NCBI GenBank assembly: GCA_905221605.1
Contig: CAJNDS010002637.1
Coordinates: 62,001-126,000, forward strand
From: Symbiodinium natans
Lineage: Eukaryota > Sar > Dinophyceae > Suessiales > Symbiodiniaceae
Direction of reading: 5' to 3'
DNA length: 64,000 bases
Shown here: positions 54,060-64,000 of the stretch, in pieces
How positions within the stretch are numbered: position 1 is the first letter of the stretch
How the letters are laid out: each line of letters opens with the position of its first letter
Translations under genes and position numbers: made by a program
Notes under the pieces: model-generated
What the model saw: only the letters and a program-made list of their open reading frames with translations
Database searches by the model: none
What the model was told of the DNA's origin: nothing

Positions 54060-55906
54060 CTGACGAGCAGTCGTTGAGGACGTTAGGGCGGACTTAAGGA
54101 GCCGGTGAAGTCCATCATTGGCGAGAACATCCTGGCGCGGATCTATTTGAAGGGCAGGGGCTGCTTATGTGTACAGTTGTAGTGCAAGTAGAATAGAATG
54201 TCGTGGACTTAGGTGGAGGTTGGGACAGATTAGACGCAAGCGTCCCACAACCATCAAGGGCTGGCAACGCCACATATGGCTAGATCATAGCAGACCTTTT
54301 TTTTTGCTGACGCCTTCCTTTCAGTTCAGAGCAGTCATAAATTGTCTAGGAAGGGAGACTGAATCAGACACATAAGTCCTGAGTGATGAGTCGTATGAGT
54401 GCAGCCGAAGTGATCCGCACAGTCCTTGGCAGGGTGCCGACGACCTGCAACGCAAGCCGTGGTGCTTGGAAGCTGTAGGGGTGTGACGCAGCATATACGC
54501 AACGTTTTAGGTGTTCAATAGTGCAATCAGATGTCAGATTTTTTTGAGGAGTCCTGGCATCTTTCGGTTCAGCCGAGCAGTGGAGAGACCCTTCCAAATC
54601 GTTTTATGCCGAGGCTTGTGGAACTGACGGCGCGTGCGCAGCAGCTGCAGGAGCGGGAGCCCTGTGCTAAAAGAACTGCGCACATGCTCCTGGCATGTCC
54701 AGGCATCACGCTCCCGACAACTGGCTGCATGCTTTGCCGCTCCGTCCTCAGTGGAGTACTAGGTCGCTAGGTGCTCCTGAGCGCTGAATGAAAGAAGAGC
54801 AACCAGGAACTGTTTGCTCCTGGAAGGGTGCAACCGGTAGAGCCCCTTGTTGGGGAGAACCTTGAGCGCCGCGACATAGGACAGCCTTCGAAACTCCGAC
54901 CATGCAGGCTTGACGCTGCAAGAAAATGCAAGAAAGACATGTGATTTATGTGATATTTCGGTTCTCGGCAGCCGTGCCGCAATGCAAGAGACCTACGGCC
55001 AGTCATGGAAGCCGGACCTTTCCACCATTGCCGGACTAGTACAGTTTCACGTGCGGCTGCTGGCAGTTGGCAGTTCGGGTTTTGTTGGCCTTTTAAAAAG
55101 CACCTCTTTGCCCCTTTGACCGAGGCCGGCTTCTTGGGACTCGTTGCTTGCGTCTCATTCGGCCGCCGTAGCGCCTTCTTCCATGCTGGGCTCGCGGCTT
55201 AGATCCTTCGCTGCTCTAGGGCTGAAAGTACAGGACCCGAACTTAGGCCAACATTAGGGGAAAATTTAGGGGCCCTTGATTTTGACCTTCGAGATGCTGG
55301 GCGCGTCTGGTCAACAATGCTTCGGCAAGCCGATCGCGTCCGATCACTGTCTGATGAATATCGCCAGGCCTGGCGAGCCTCACTACCATCTTGCTGCCGG
55401 TGAAACGGAGTCCGACTAGGCCGCGGCATCACTGAGTTTGATACATGCGGTGTGGCGGCACTGAGGTATTGAAATGTGCTTTTGGATGACACAAGCTGCC
55501 AGCATGTTGGTGAAGGAAGGGGGGGGGGGTTTGGAATAGCCGCGACGGCTGGGATTCGTTTTTAATATTGTGTTCAGCCATGTTCCAACTTACGTGACCT
55601 TGGGAATGCGCTGGGACATGTTATGAAACAACGGTGTGTGAGTGATGTTGCGCTTGGGCCAAAAAGGCTCGGACACTCCTTCTGGAAACACAACCCAGAA
55701 ACCAGTTGAATCCCTCTGATTGGACCAAGAAACAGCCGAACGAGTGATCCTGTCAGACGTTCAGCGTCGGCCGCGCTGTGCCTTTTCCAAGGAGGCTGGC
55801 TATGTTGTTTCATATGCTGCAGCTTCCTCCCGTTCTGCATTTTTTCTTCTTGGTCACGCTACTTCTTTCTCTTCTTTCGTGCAAGTCCGAAAACATCACT
55901 CTCACT
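54060..55906. other. Stretch without a supported gene
   Basis: About 1.8 kb between the last TSR and the duplicated segment. Frames near 54,530-54,770 and 54,910-55,119 have no motif. A run of G lies at 55,518-55,527. Confidence 0.4.
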
Positions 55907-55989
55907 CTCTTAACTCTTAAGGATAAGATTCGATATCGCTGTGGAATTTTCATGAATTGTCGGGTGGTAGGGTCCAGGCTTCGTTGTTA

Positions 55990-58330
55990 GTTTGGGCTGC
56001 GGAAGCTTTTCTGAAGCGAGAAGGGGATCAGGGGCTGAGCAACTTGAAGCAAGCACGCTCGAGGCCTGTGGGCGTCCAAAGTGATGCTCAGAGAGAGGGT
56101 CCAGGATGCTACTCCATGCCAAGTTGCAGCGCACAGAAGTTTTCAAAGGAAGCCATAAAAGCCTCCGAAACCTCATCTTGCCTTTCCTTGCATCCTGGGG
56201 AAGCCTTGCCTGGATCGAGCTTATCCGGCATGTGCTTCCAGTTTGGCGTCTCATAAGTCTGAACAAGTTGATCTCAAGGATTCGCTTTCAGAACACCCCT
56301 GGAAACAACTAAAGGAGGAGCAGCAAGATCAGACCAATTCATGTGCGCAACATACACGACTAAGATACACTGCATTGCGACCTTTCTTCGTAGATCGAAC
56401 TGCTTCTCTCTTCCAGAATCGAAGCCGTCGGGGTCCAATCTTTGGTGCGAAGCAAAGCTTTGAGAACAGTTATCGGCTCTTCAGCCCGTCGGCTTCGTGG
56501 CAGGGTGGAAACCACCAGGAAGCCACATCAAATCTGTCATTGAGTCCTTCGTTTTCTTCATTTACTTTCATGAATCGCCTCCCAGGGGTCCAGTTTCGAG
56601 GGGCCGCCTGCGCTGACAACGCCCCGGCCCAGAGGGCAGTCGAATCTATGCCAGAACCACCGGAAAGGACGGTTTCAGCGCTGCACAGCACCTGTCCACA
56701 CAGCCCGACTCGACTTCTTAGTATACCGAGTAGCAGCTGAGTAGCACTGAGGAACCTGCTGCGCTTGCACCAAGCAATCAAAGGCAGCCTGAGAATCAGA
56801 ATGAATTGCTGGCTTTACTTTGAGTGGTGCGTGGGAGTCGGGCGATTTAGGTCTGCGGCGCCAAAGAAAGTGCCGTGGAATCTCGAGTGCCGTTGAGTGC
56901 CGGACTTGTACGCATTGCTCGCAAAAGCTCTCTTTCTTTTTCCAGGCTCTAGATACGATTGTGAGCAGTATGTAGGGCGGGTGGGAGAAGCACTTCCTGC
57001 CTGGATCTGGCCTGGCTCAGCAGATGTGTGGGACATTGTGGGACGATTTTTTGCATATCATACTATCATACCGACCGTGCCCAGCATGTCATGTTAAAGC
57101 GCGCTGGCCTGTGGCCCGCAATGTTTCCCAAGCCTTTTCTCTTTGAGGACCTGGGCGCAACGCAGAGGGGATGAGAAAGCCCGTGACCATCGCAGATGTG
57201 GAGGGTGCAGTGCGTCAACCTGGAATTTCAATGGTTGCCGTGTGCTTCGAATGCTTTGCCTGCTCTAGCTTTGGTCACGCTTCAGCTTGAAGGGGCAGAT
57301 GCACCACATCCCGTCACATCCCGTCATTCCGGACTGCAGCCAAGACATCACCGGCCATTCAATCCCTCGAGTGGGCAACTGTTCGTACCATGAGATTTTG
57401 CTGTCACTGCCGAATTTGCGATGCCATCTTCGTGGACCCGATAGACCCGATTGCAGTTCCGATTGTGCCCAAGGTGCACTCAGTGTGGAATCGTCATGAA
57501 GTTGATTCAATGATTCCATGACCGAATTGGAAGCTCCGGAAACTTGGGGGCGGGGGACGAAAGCTCCAAGCGTCGGACTCGAGGACCGCAGAGGGATAAC
57601 GACAGGCGGAAGCTGGAATTTATTGCCGAAATTCCCATCCTGTCGATAGGGTGCCCCAACTTCAGCCGTGGAACCTGGACTTCCGTCGAATTTTAGTTGA
57701 GTTTATGTCAGGACGGAGCGAGACATGGCGAGTTTATTTTACCTGAGCTGAGGATGCCGTTTTCGGAAAGCTCGGGCCAAGGCTGTTGATGACAGCAGGT
57801 CTGAGTAGAAATGTCTCTGTGTCTGTGAGAGGTCAGCAGGGGGGACGGAATGCGGAGAAGCGAATAGCCTTAGGACGGCATGCGTCCAAGTATGCTTAGA
57901 AGTGATGCCATGCGTAAAGTGACGTGGGAGGATCTAGGGCCTACATGTGGTTGCTGAACGCTGCCGTGCATTACCAGGTGAAACGTGTTTCACATCTCTG
58001 GTGTCGGCAAAGCTTCCGAAATCAGCTCACCAGGGCAATGACCGCAATACTGGTACAAGCTTGCATGATTCTAGTGCGTTTGTTTTCGGTTTAGCTTGCA
58101 AGGCTCCTGCCAAGCCCGTGAGCTTCAATGGACAGGATACATCGGGCAACGACCACGGAGGTCTGCAATGCAAAGTGAAGGCATGAGAAGGAAACAGGCG
58201 GAGTTGCAATGAGGGATGTCGGCATGCGCCAGTCTTCTGGGGGTTGATGTTGTGTGTTCCTGCTGCCTTCGCTTGACGAGTCTCAATTCAGGTGCGATTT
58301 GCTTCTTACAAGCGTGAATGTGACGGGAAG
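55990..58330. other. Upstream part of the duplicated unit, no firm gene
   Basis: A plus-strand frame of 165 codons (56,243-56,740) and a smaller frame with RFCCHCRICDAIF at 57,390-57,430 (open 57,291-57,521) are present, but minus-strand frames overlap both and no splice partners are evident. It probably includes promoter and 5' untranslated sequence of the gene that starts near 58,459. No promoter motif could be assigned. Confidence 0.35.
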
Positions 58331-58458
58331 ATGTTGAGTGCGTGCCAGGGTTCGCAACGCATCTCAGCATGTATGCACCTATCAGGATGAAAAGGCACTT
58401 CGTCCATGCTCTTGTGCGCAGCCATTCGGGCTTTACCAAGGCCAGTAGCACGTCGACG

Positions 58459-60333
58459 ATGTCGAGATTTTGTGCTCTTGGTGCATGGACATGGCTCATC
58501 GGGAGTTGGATCCCAGCATTTCCCGCTTGCGACATCTCGGTGATCGCCGCAACGAATAGCGCCTTTGCAGCACAGAAGGTGGATGGGAGCGTCATCACCT
58601 GGGGTGACGCAGCCTCCGGAGCTGACTCAAGTGGTGTGGCAGCAGTCCTGGCCAGTCGCGGGGTGTCTTTCATCTATTCAAACGAGTGTGCATTCGCTGC
58701 GAAGATGTTGGACGGGTCGTTGGTCCCCTGGGGTGGCGCTACCTGCGGCGGCGATGCTAGCTCCGTGGCAGGTGAGCTTGATGATGGAGTTACGGAGGTT
58801 TACACCATAACCCAGGGCTTTGCGGTACGAAAGTCTGATGGCAGGGTTATCACATGGGGAGCAACTTCAAGTCCTTCGTTTGCATCCGCAATGGTCCATC
58901 TCACAACAGGAGTAGATTCCATTGTCAGCTGCGGTGATGAGTTCGCCGCCTTGAAGCTCGATGGGACCGCGGTCAGATGGGGACCCCTCTTGCTTGATGC
59001 CGAGGTGATATCCGGGGTTCTCAGCATTCAGCCTATGGAGCACTACAACGTAGCTTATGAGGATCCTCGATATCGCTGCGCATTCTTCAAGAGTGGCAAT
59101 AGCGTGAGCATTTCTGCAGCTGGTTCTTCTATGTCTTCGAGTCTTACACAGACAGAGAGCCTATCAGCAGGACGAGGCATGTATGCAGCAGGGCCAGATA
59201 CGGGATCTTCGCGCTCCTACAGTATCTGGAAGCAAAACGGAGATGTGGAGCAACTATTGTTTCCTCCATCGCTTTACGCAGCATGGCGCAATCCGCAGGT
59301 TCCCCTTGCGACCCGAAATGTGGTGGACGGGCCTGTTTCGTCGGTTACTGTGAGCGGAGGTGCTTACGCCTGCCTCAAGCAGGATGGTAGCGTGCATACG
59401 TTTGGCTGGGACAATTACGGCTCAAAGCCAGATGATGATGGGGTTGGAAACCTGCTCACATCCGACGTCGAAGCCGTTGTCGCAAGTGGGGTTGCTTTTG
59501 CAGCCCTGAAGACTGACGGCACCCTGGTCAGCTGGGGAAAAGATGTGCCAACGGGATTTACCCTCTCCGGTGTGGTGCAGGTGGTGTCAAGCCATGAAGC
59601 TTTCGCAGCAGTCAAGGAGGATGGCAGTGTTGCCACATGGGGAAAGTCGACTTACGGAGGGGACTCCAGTGCAGTCGCTGGCCAGTTGGCATCCGGGATC
59701 GAGTTCATCCAGGCCACAGGCGCTGCTTTCGCAGCCAAGCATGTGGACGGAAGTGTCATTACCTGGGGAGATGGCGCAAAGGGTGGGGATTCAGGTCTGG
59801 TCGCAGATCAGATCTCATCTGGAGTTGCCACGGACCCTTGCTTTACACGAACCTCCACAACGGGCACTACATCAACGCACACGCTCACCACAGTGACGGG
59901 CACTTCGTCCACCAAAACGTCAGCGACGGAGACGAGCTTCACGAGCACGAGCACTACGACGACGCTCACTCAAACGTCGTCCACCAGCAGCACGACCTCG
60001 ACGACTGGGACATTGCTGACGGCAACAACGCTCACGTCCACCACGACCAGCTGCAACACATGCGTGTCAAGTGGTGGCAATCGAGAGCCGCTCGACGAGC
60101 CTCTTGACCCGCTACTTATTGCTGCCCTGGCCACTGGGTGCGGTGCTATGGTCCTCTTGGTCGCTTGCTGGATCTATAACTACAATCGAAGTGGGAATTG
60201 CTGGACCAGGATGCTGAGGTTCTTCAACGGAGAGACGGCAACCTTCGATGCAGGTCAGGGCACGCAGATCGGAAGCGCAGCAAACTCGGCAGACGCACAG
60301 ATCCAGGCAGACGCACAGATCCAGTCGATTTAG
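58459..60333 (+). CDS. Secreted RCC1-like-repeat protein with Thr/Ser stalk and one membrane helix, copy 1
   Basis: Intronless, 624 aa from the ATG at 58,459; the frame is open to 58,342. I choose 58,459 because MSRFCALGAWTWLIGSWIPA is a good signal peptide (cleavage near residue 24). Residues about 25-460 hold roughly eight repeats with the core FAAxKxDGSVxTWG, often followed by GGDSSxV. They resemble RCC1-type propeller blades, with a less regular central part around residues 170-290. Residues about 465-545 are almost all Thr and Ser, a probable O-glycosylated stalk. A membrane helix follows at about 552-575 (AALATGCGAMVLLVACWIYN), then a 49-residue cytoplasmic tail ending in a doubled DAQIQ motif. 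The design is that of a type I surface protein with a raised binding head. The ligand is unknown. It shares the repeat type with the gene at 16.5-19.7 kb but not the ubiquitin-like part. Confidence 0.85.
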   Translation: MSRFCALGAWTWLIGSWIPAFPACDISVIAATNSAFAAQKVDGSVITWGDAASGADSSGVAAVLASRGVSFIYSNECAFAAKMLDGSLVPWGGATCGGDASSVAGELDDGVTEVYTITQGFAVRKSDGRVITWGATSSPSFASAMVHLTTGVDSIVSCGDEFAALKLDGTAVRWGPLLLDAEVISGVLSIQPMEHYNVAYEDPRYRCAFFKSGNSVSISAAGSSMSSSLTQTESLSAGRGMYAAGPDTGSSRSYSIWKQNGDVEQLLFPPSLYAAWRNPQVPLATRNVVDGPVSSVTVSGGAYACLKQDGSVHTFGWDNYGSKPDDDGVGNLLTSDVEAVVASGVAFAALKTDGTLVSWGKDVPTGFTLSGVVQVVSSHEAFAAVKEDGSVATWGKSTYGGDSSAVAGQLASGIEFIQATGAAFAAKHVDGSVITWGDGAKGGDSGLVADQISSGVATDPCFTRTSTTGTTSTHTLTTVTGTSSTKTSATETSFTSTSTTTTLTQTSSTSSTTSTTGTLLTATTLTSTTTSCNTCVSSGGNREPLDEPLDPLLIAALATGCGAMVLLVACWIYNYNRSGNCWTRMLRFFNGETATFDAGQGTQIGSAANSADAQIQADAQIQSI

Positions 60334-60570
60334 GCCTTTACGCCTGTGGCATAGTGTCACTGTTCTCACTGCAGTCAGTTTAATTTCAGGTCCCATCAGG
60401 TCAGCTGAATCTGAAGATGGTTCCTGAGATTGCTGTCATGATTCCCGAGAGTTCATTGCTCCCATGTACAAGTATTGTGTCCCAATTGACTTTTGAGCCC
60501 GTGCTTGAGGCTGAAGTGGTCGTTGAAGTTTCCTGTTTGAGTGGGAAGCCTGGTGAGTGGGCCGCAGAAG

Positions 60571-63500
60571 CTCTTAACTCTTAAGGATAAGATTCGATAT
60601 CGCTGTGGAATTTTCATGAATTGTCGGGTGGTAGGGTCCAGGCTTCGTTGTTAGTTTGGGCTGCGGAAGCTTTTCTGAAGCGAGAAGGGGATCAGGGGCT
60701 GAGCAACTTGAAGCAAGCACGCTCGAGGCCTGTGGGCGTCCAAAGTGATGCTCAGAGAGAGGGTCCAGGATGCTACTCCATGCCAAGTTGCAGCGCACAG
60801 AAGTTTTCAAAGGAAGCCATAAAAGCCTCCGAAACCTCATCTTGCCTTTCCTTGCATCCTGGGGAAGCCTTGCCTGGATCGAGCTTATCCGGCATGTGCT
60901 TCCAGTTTGGCGTCTCATAAGTCTGAACAAGTTGATCTCAAGGATTCGCTTTCAGAACACCCCTGGAAACAACTAAAGGAGGAGCAGCAAGATCAGACCA
61001 ATTCATGTGCGCAACATACACGACTAAGATACACTGCATTGCGACCTTTCTTCGTAGATCGAACTGCTTCTCTCTTCCAGAATCGAAGCCGTCGGGGTCC
61101 AATCTTTGGTGCGAAGCAAAGCTTTGAGAACAGTTATCGGCTCTTCAGCCCGTCGGCTTCGTGGCAGGGTGGAAACCACCAGGAAGCCACATCAAATCTG
61201 TCATTGAGTCCTTCGTTTTCTTCATTTACTTTCATGAATCGCCTCCCAGGGGTCCAGTTTCGAGGGGCCGCCTGCGCTGACAACGCCCCGGCCCAGAGGG
61301 CAGTCGAATCTATGCCAGAACCACCGGAAAGGACGGTTTCAGCGCTGCACAGCACCTGTCCACACAGCCCGACTCGACTTCTTAGTATACCGAGTAGCAG
61401 CTGAGTAGCACTGAGGAACCTGCTGCGCTTGCACCAAGCAATCAAAGGCAGCCTGAGAATCAGAATGAATTGCTGGCTTTACTTTGAGTGGTGCGTGGGA
61501 GTCGGGCGATTTAGGTCTGCGGCGCCAAAGAAAGTGCCGTGGAATCTCGAGTGCCGTTGAGTGCCGGACTTGTACGCATTGCTCGCAAAAGCTCTCTTTC
61601 TTTTTCCAGGCTCTAGATACGATTGTGAGCAGTATGTAGGGCGGGTGGGAGAAGCACTTCCTGCCTGGATCTGGCCTGGCTCAGCAGATGTGTGGGACAT
61701 TGTGGGACGATTTTTTGCATATCATACTATCATACCGACCGTGCCCAGCATGTCATGTTAAAGCGCGCTGGCCTGTGGCCCGCAATGTTTCCCAAGCCTT
61801 TTCTCTTTGAGGACCTGGGCGCAACGCAGAGGGGATGAGAAAGCCCGTGACCATCGCAGATGTGGAGGGTGCAGTGCGTCAACCTGGAATTTCAATGGTT
61901 GCCGTGTGCTTCGAATGCTTTGCCTGCTCTAGCTTTGGTCACGCTTCAGCTTGAAGGGGCAGATGCACCACATCCCGTCACATCCCGTCATTCCGGACTG
62001 CAGCCAAGACATCACCGGCCATTCAATCCCTCGAGTGGGCAACTGTTCGTACCATGAGATTTTGCTGTCACTGCCGAATTTGCGATGCCATCTTCGTGGA
62101 CCCGATAGACCCGATTGCAGTTCCGATTGTGCCCAAGGTGCACTCAGTGTGGAATCGTCATGAAGTTGATTCAATGATTCCATGACCGAATTGGAAGCTC
62201 CGGAAACTTGGGGGCGGGGGACGAAAGCTCCAAGCGTCGGACTCGAGGACCGCAGAGGGATAACGACAGGCGGAAGCTGGAATTTATTGCCGAAATTCCC
62301 ATCCTGTCGATAGGGTGCCCCAACTTCAGCCGTGGAACCTGGACTTCCGTCGAATTTTAGTTGAGTTTATGTCAGGACGGAGCGAGACATGGCGAGTTTA
62401 TTTTACCTGAGCTGAGGATGCCGTTTTCGGAAAGCTCGGGCCAAGGCTGTTGATGACAGCAGGTCTGAGTAGAAATGTCTCTGTGTCTGTGAGAGGTCAG
62501 CAGGGGGGACGGAATGCGGAGAAGCGAATAGCCTTAGGACGGCATGCGTCCAAGTATGCTTAGAAGTGATGCCATGCGTAAAGTGACGTGGGAGGATCTA
62601 GGGCCTACATGTGGTTGCTGAACGCTGCCGTGCATTACCAGGTGAAACGTGTTTCACATCTCTGGTGTCGGCAAAGCTTCCGAAATCAGCTCACCAGGGC
62701 AATGACCGCAATACTGGTACAAGCTTGCATGATTCTAGTGCGTTTGTTTTCGGTTTAGCTTGCAAGGCTCCTGCCAAGCCCGTGAGCTTCAATGGACAGG
62801 ATACATCGGGCAACGACCACGGAGGTCTGCAATGCAAAGTGAAGGCATGAGAAGGAAACAGGCGGAGTTGCAATGAGGGATGTCGGCATGCGCCAGTCTT
62901 CTGGGGGTTGATGTTGTGTGTTCCTGCTGCCTTCGCTTGACGAGTCTCAATTCAGGTGCGATTTGCTTCTTACAAGCGTGAATGTGACGGGAAGATGTTG
63001 AGTGCGTGCCAGGGTTCGCAACGCATCTCAGCATGTATGCACCTATCAGGATGAAAAGGCACTTCGTCCATGCTCTTGTGCGCAGCCATTCGGGCTTTAC
63101 CAAGGCCAGTAGCACGTCGACGATGTCGAGATTTTGTGCTCTTGGTGCATGGACATGGCTCATCGGGAGTTGGATCCCAGCATTTCCCGCTTGCGACATC
63201 TCGGTGATCGCCGCAACGAATAGCGCCTTTGCAGCACAGAAGGTGGATGGGAGCGTCATCACCTGGGGTGACGCAGCCTCCGGAGCTGACTCAAGTGGTG
63301 TGGCAGCAGTCCTGGCCAGTCGCGGGGTGTCTTTCATCTATTCAAACGAGTGTGCATTCGCTGCGAAGATGTTGGACGGGTCGTTGGTCCCCTGGGGTGG
63401 CGCTACCTGCGGCGGCGATGCTAGCTCCGTGGCAGGTGAGCTTGATGATGGAGTTACGGAGGTTTACACCATAACCCAGGGCTTTGCGGTACGAAAGTCT

Positions 63501-64000
63501 GATGGCAGGGTTATCACATGGGGAGCAACTTCAAGTCCTTCGTTTGCATCCGCAATGGTCCATCTCACAACAGGAGTAGATTCCATTGTCAGCTGCGGTG
63601 ATGAGTTCGCAGCCTTGAAGCTCGATGGGACCGCGGTCAGATGGGGACCCCTCTTGCTTGATGCCGAGGTGATATCCGGGGTTCTCAGCATTCAGCCTAT
63701 GGAGCACTACAACGTAGCTTATGAGGATCCTCGATATCGCTGCGCATTCTTCAAGAGTGGCAATAGCGTGAGCATTTCTGCAGCTGGTTCTTCTATGTCT
63801 TCGAGTCTTACACAGACAGAGAGCCTATCAGCAGGACGAGGCATGTATGCAGCAGGGCCAGATACGGGATCTTCGCGCTCCTACAGTATCTGGAAGCAAA
63901 ACGGAGATGTGGAGCAACTATTGTTTCCTCCATCGCTTTACGCAGCATGGCGCAATCCGCAGGTTCCCCTTGCGACCCGAAATGTGGTGGACGGGCCTGT
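60571..64000. repeat. 4,664-bp tandem duplication, copy 2, cut by the window edge
   Basis: 3,430 bp of the second copy are visible, almost identical to 55,907-59,336. The join at 60,570/60,571 shows no insertion or extra repeat: copy 1 simply ends and the sequence starts again at ctcttaactc. Confidence 0.95.
63123..64000 (+). CDS. Secreted RCC1-like-repeat protein, copy 2 (partial)
   Basis: Same frame as the gene at 58,459, from ATG 63,123, open to the end of the window, about 292 codons. It has the signal peptide, the first repeats and the irregular middle part. The single base difference noticed from copy 1 (third base of an Ala codon, 63,611) is silent. Whether the stalk, membrane helix and tail are also kept cannot be seen here. 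Confidence 0.85.
   Translation, partial: MSRFCALGAWTWLIGSWIPAFPACDISVIAATNSAFAAQKVDGSVITWGDAASGADSSGVAAVLASRGVSFIYSNECAFAAKMLDGSLVPWGGATCGGDASSVAGELDDGVTEVYTITQGFAVRKSDGRVITWGATSSPSFASAMVHLTTGVDSIVSCGDEFAALKLDGTAVRWGPLLLDAEVISGVLSIQPMEHYNVAYEDPRYRCAFFKSGNSVSISAAGSSMSSSLTQTESLSAGRGMYAAGPDTGSSRSYSIWKQNGDVEQLLFPPSLYAAWRNPQVPLATRNVVDGP

Larger units (their letters stand above)
55907..60570. repeat. 4,664-bp tandem duplication, copy 1
   Basis: The segment beginning ctcttaactcttaagg at 55,907 reappears at 60,571, a spacing of 4,664 bp, and matches to the end of the window. All open frames in the shared part are the same; the one substitution I found is at 58,947 (C) against 63,611 (A), which is synonymous. 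The unit holds about 2.5 kb of upstream DNA, one intronless gene and about 0.24 kb after its stop. Confidence 0.95.

Noticed and set aside
1-64000. Dinoflagellate spliced-leader relics
   Set aside because: I looked for the conserved 3' part of the leader (ccattttggctcaag) on both strands and found no convincing match.
1-64000. tRNA, rRNA or CRISPR
   Set aside because: No cloverleaf with a proper B-box, no rRNA-like blocks and no regularly spaced identical repeats with unique spacers were seen; a covariance-model scan would be needed to exclude tRNAs fully.

Overview
This window looks like nuclear DNA of a dinoflagellate, most likely a Suessiales/Symbiodiniaceae-type genome; the genus cannot be fixed from sequence alone. 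The grounds are genes cut into many short exons, introns that start GT, GC or GA and end AG followed by G, long non-coding spacers rich in simple repeats, and protein families typical of these genomes (ubiquitin-like plus RCC1-like repeats, single-domain voltage-gated channels with EF-hands, FkbM-type methyltransferases, thrombospondin type-1 repeats). I see no rRNA, tRNA, CRISPR array or bacterial-style operon. Every gene I can support lies on the + strand.

Layout. 1-1.3 kb: three tandem copies of a ~0.5 kb non-coding unit. 3.0-7.1 kb: scattered thrombospondin type-1 (TSR) exons. 8.75-8.97 kb: an unrecognised terminal exon. 11.6-14.9 kb: a multi-exon FkbM-like methyltransferase. 16.1 kb: another TSR exon. 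16.5-19.7 kb: a four-exon ubiquitin-like/RCC1-repeat gene whose coding sequence joins cleanly to 513 aa. 20.97-22.42 kb: an intronless, probably myristoylated protein with one EF-hand-like loop. 23.0-25.8 kb: TSR exons. 26.7-27.04 kb: the end of an unrecognised gene. 27.26-33.02 kb and 33.97-38.25 kb: two tandem paralogous voltage-gated cation channel genes (S1-S6, pore, two EF-hands). 39.3-43.3 kb: a dense TSR exon cluster. 44.8-47.66 kb: an unrecognised cysteine-rich multi-exon gene. 47.8-54.0 kb: more TSR exons, interrupted by an A+T-richer gene-poor stretch near 50-51 kb. 55.9-64 kb: a 4,664-bp segment duplicated head to tail; each copy holds an intronless gene for a secreted RCC1-like-repeat protein with a Thr/Ser-rich stalk and one membrane helix. 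The second copy runs off the window.

Functional links are inferred only. TSR proteins and the RCC1-like membrane protein are predicted to be extracellular or surface proteins. The channels and the EF-hand protein suggest calcium- and voltage-linked signalling. Nothing shows that they act in one pathway. The strongest general result is the intron set: in about 38 introns placed by hand from reading frame and paralogue comparison, the first two bases of the intron very often equal the first two bases of the next exon, and the two channel paralogues differ in many intron positions. All exon joins are hand-made predictions without transcript support.
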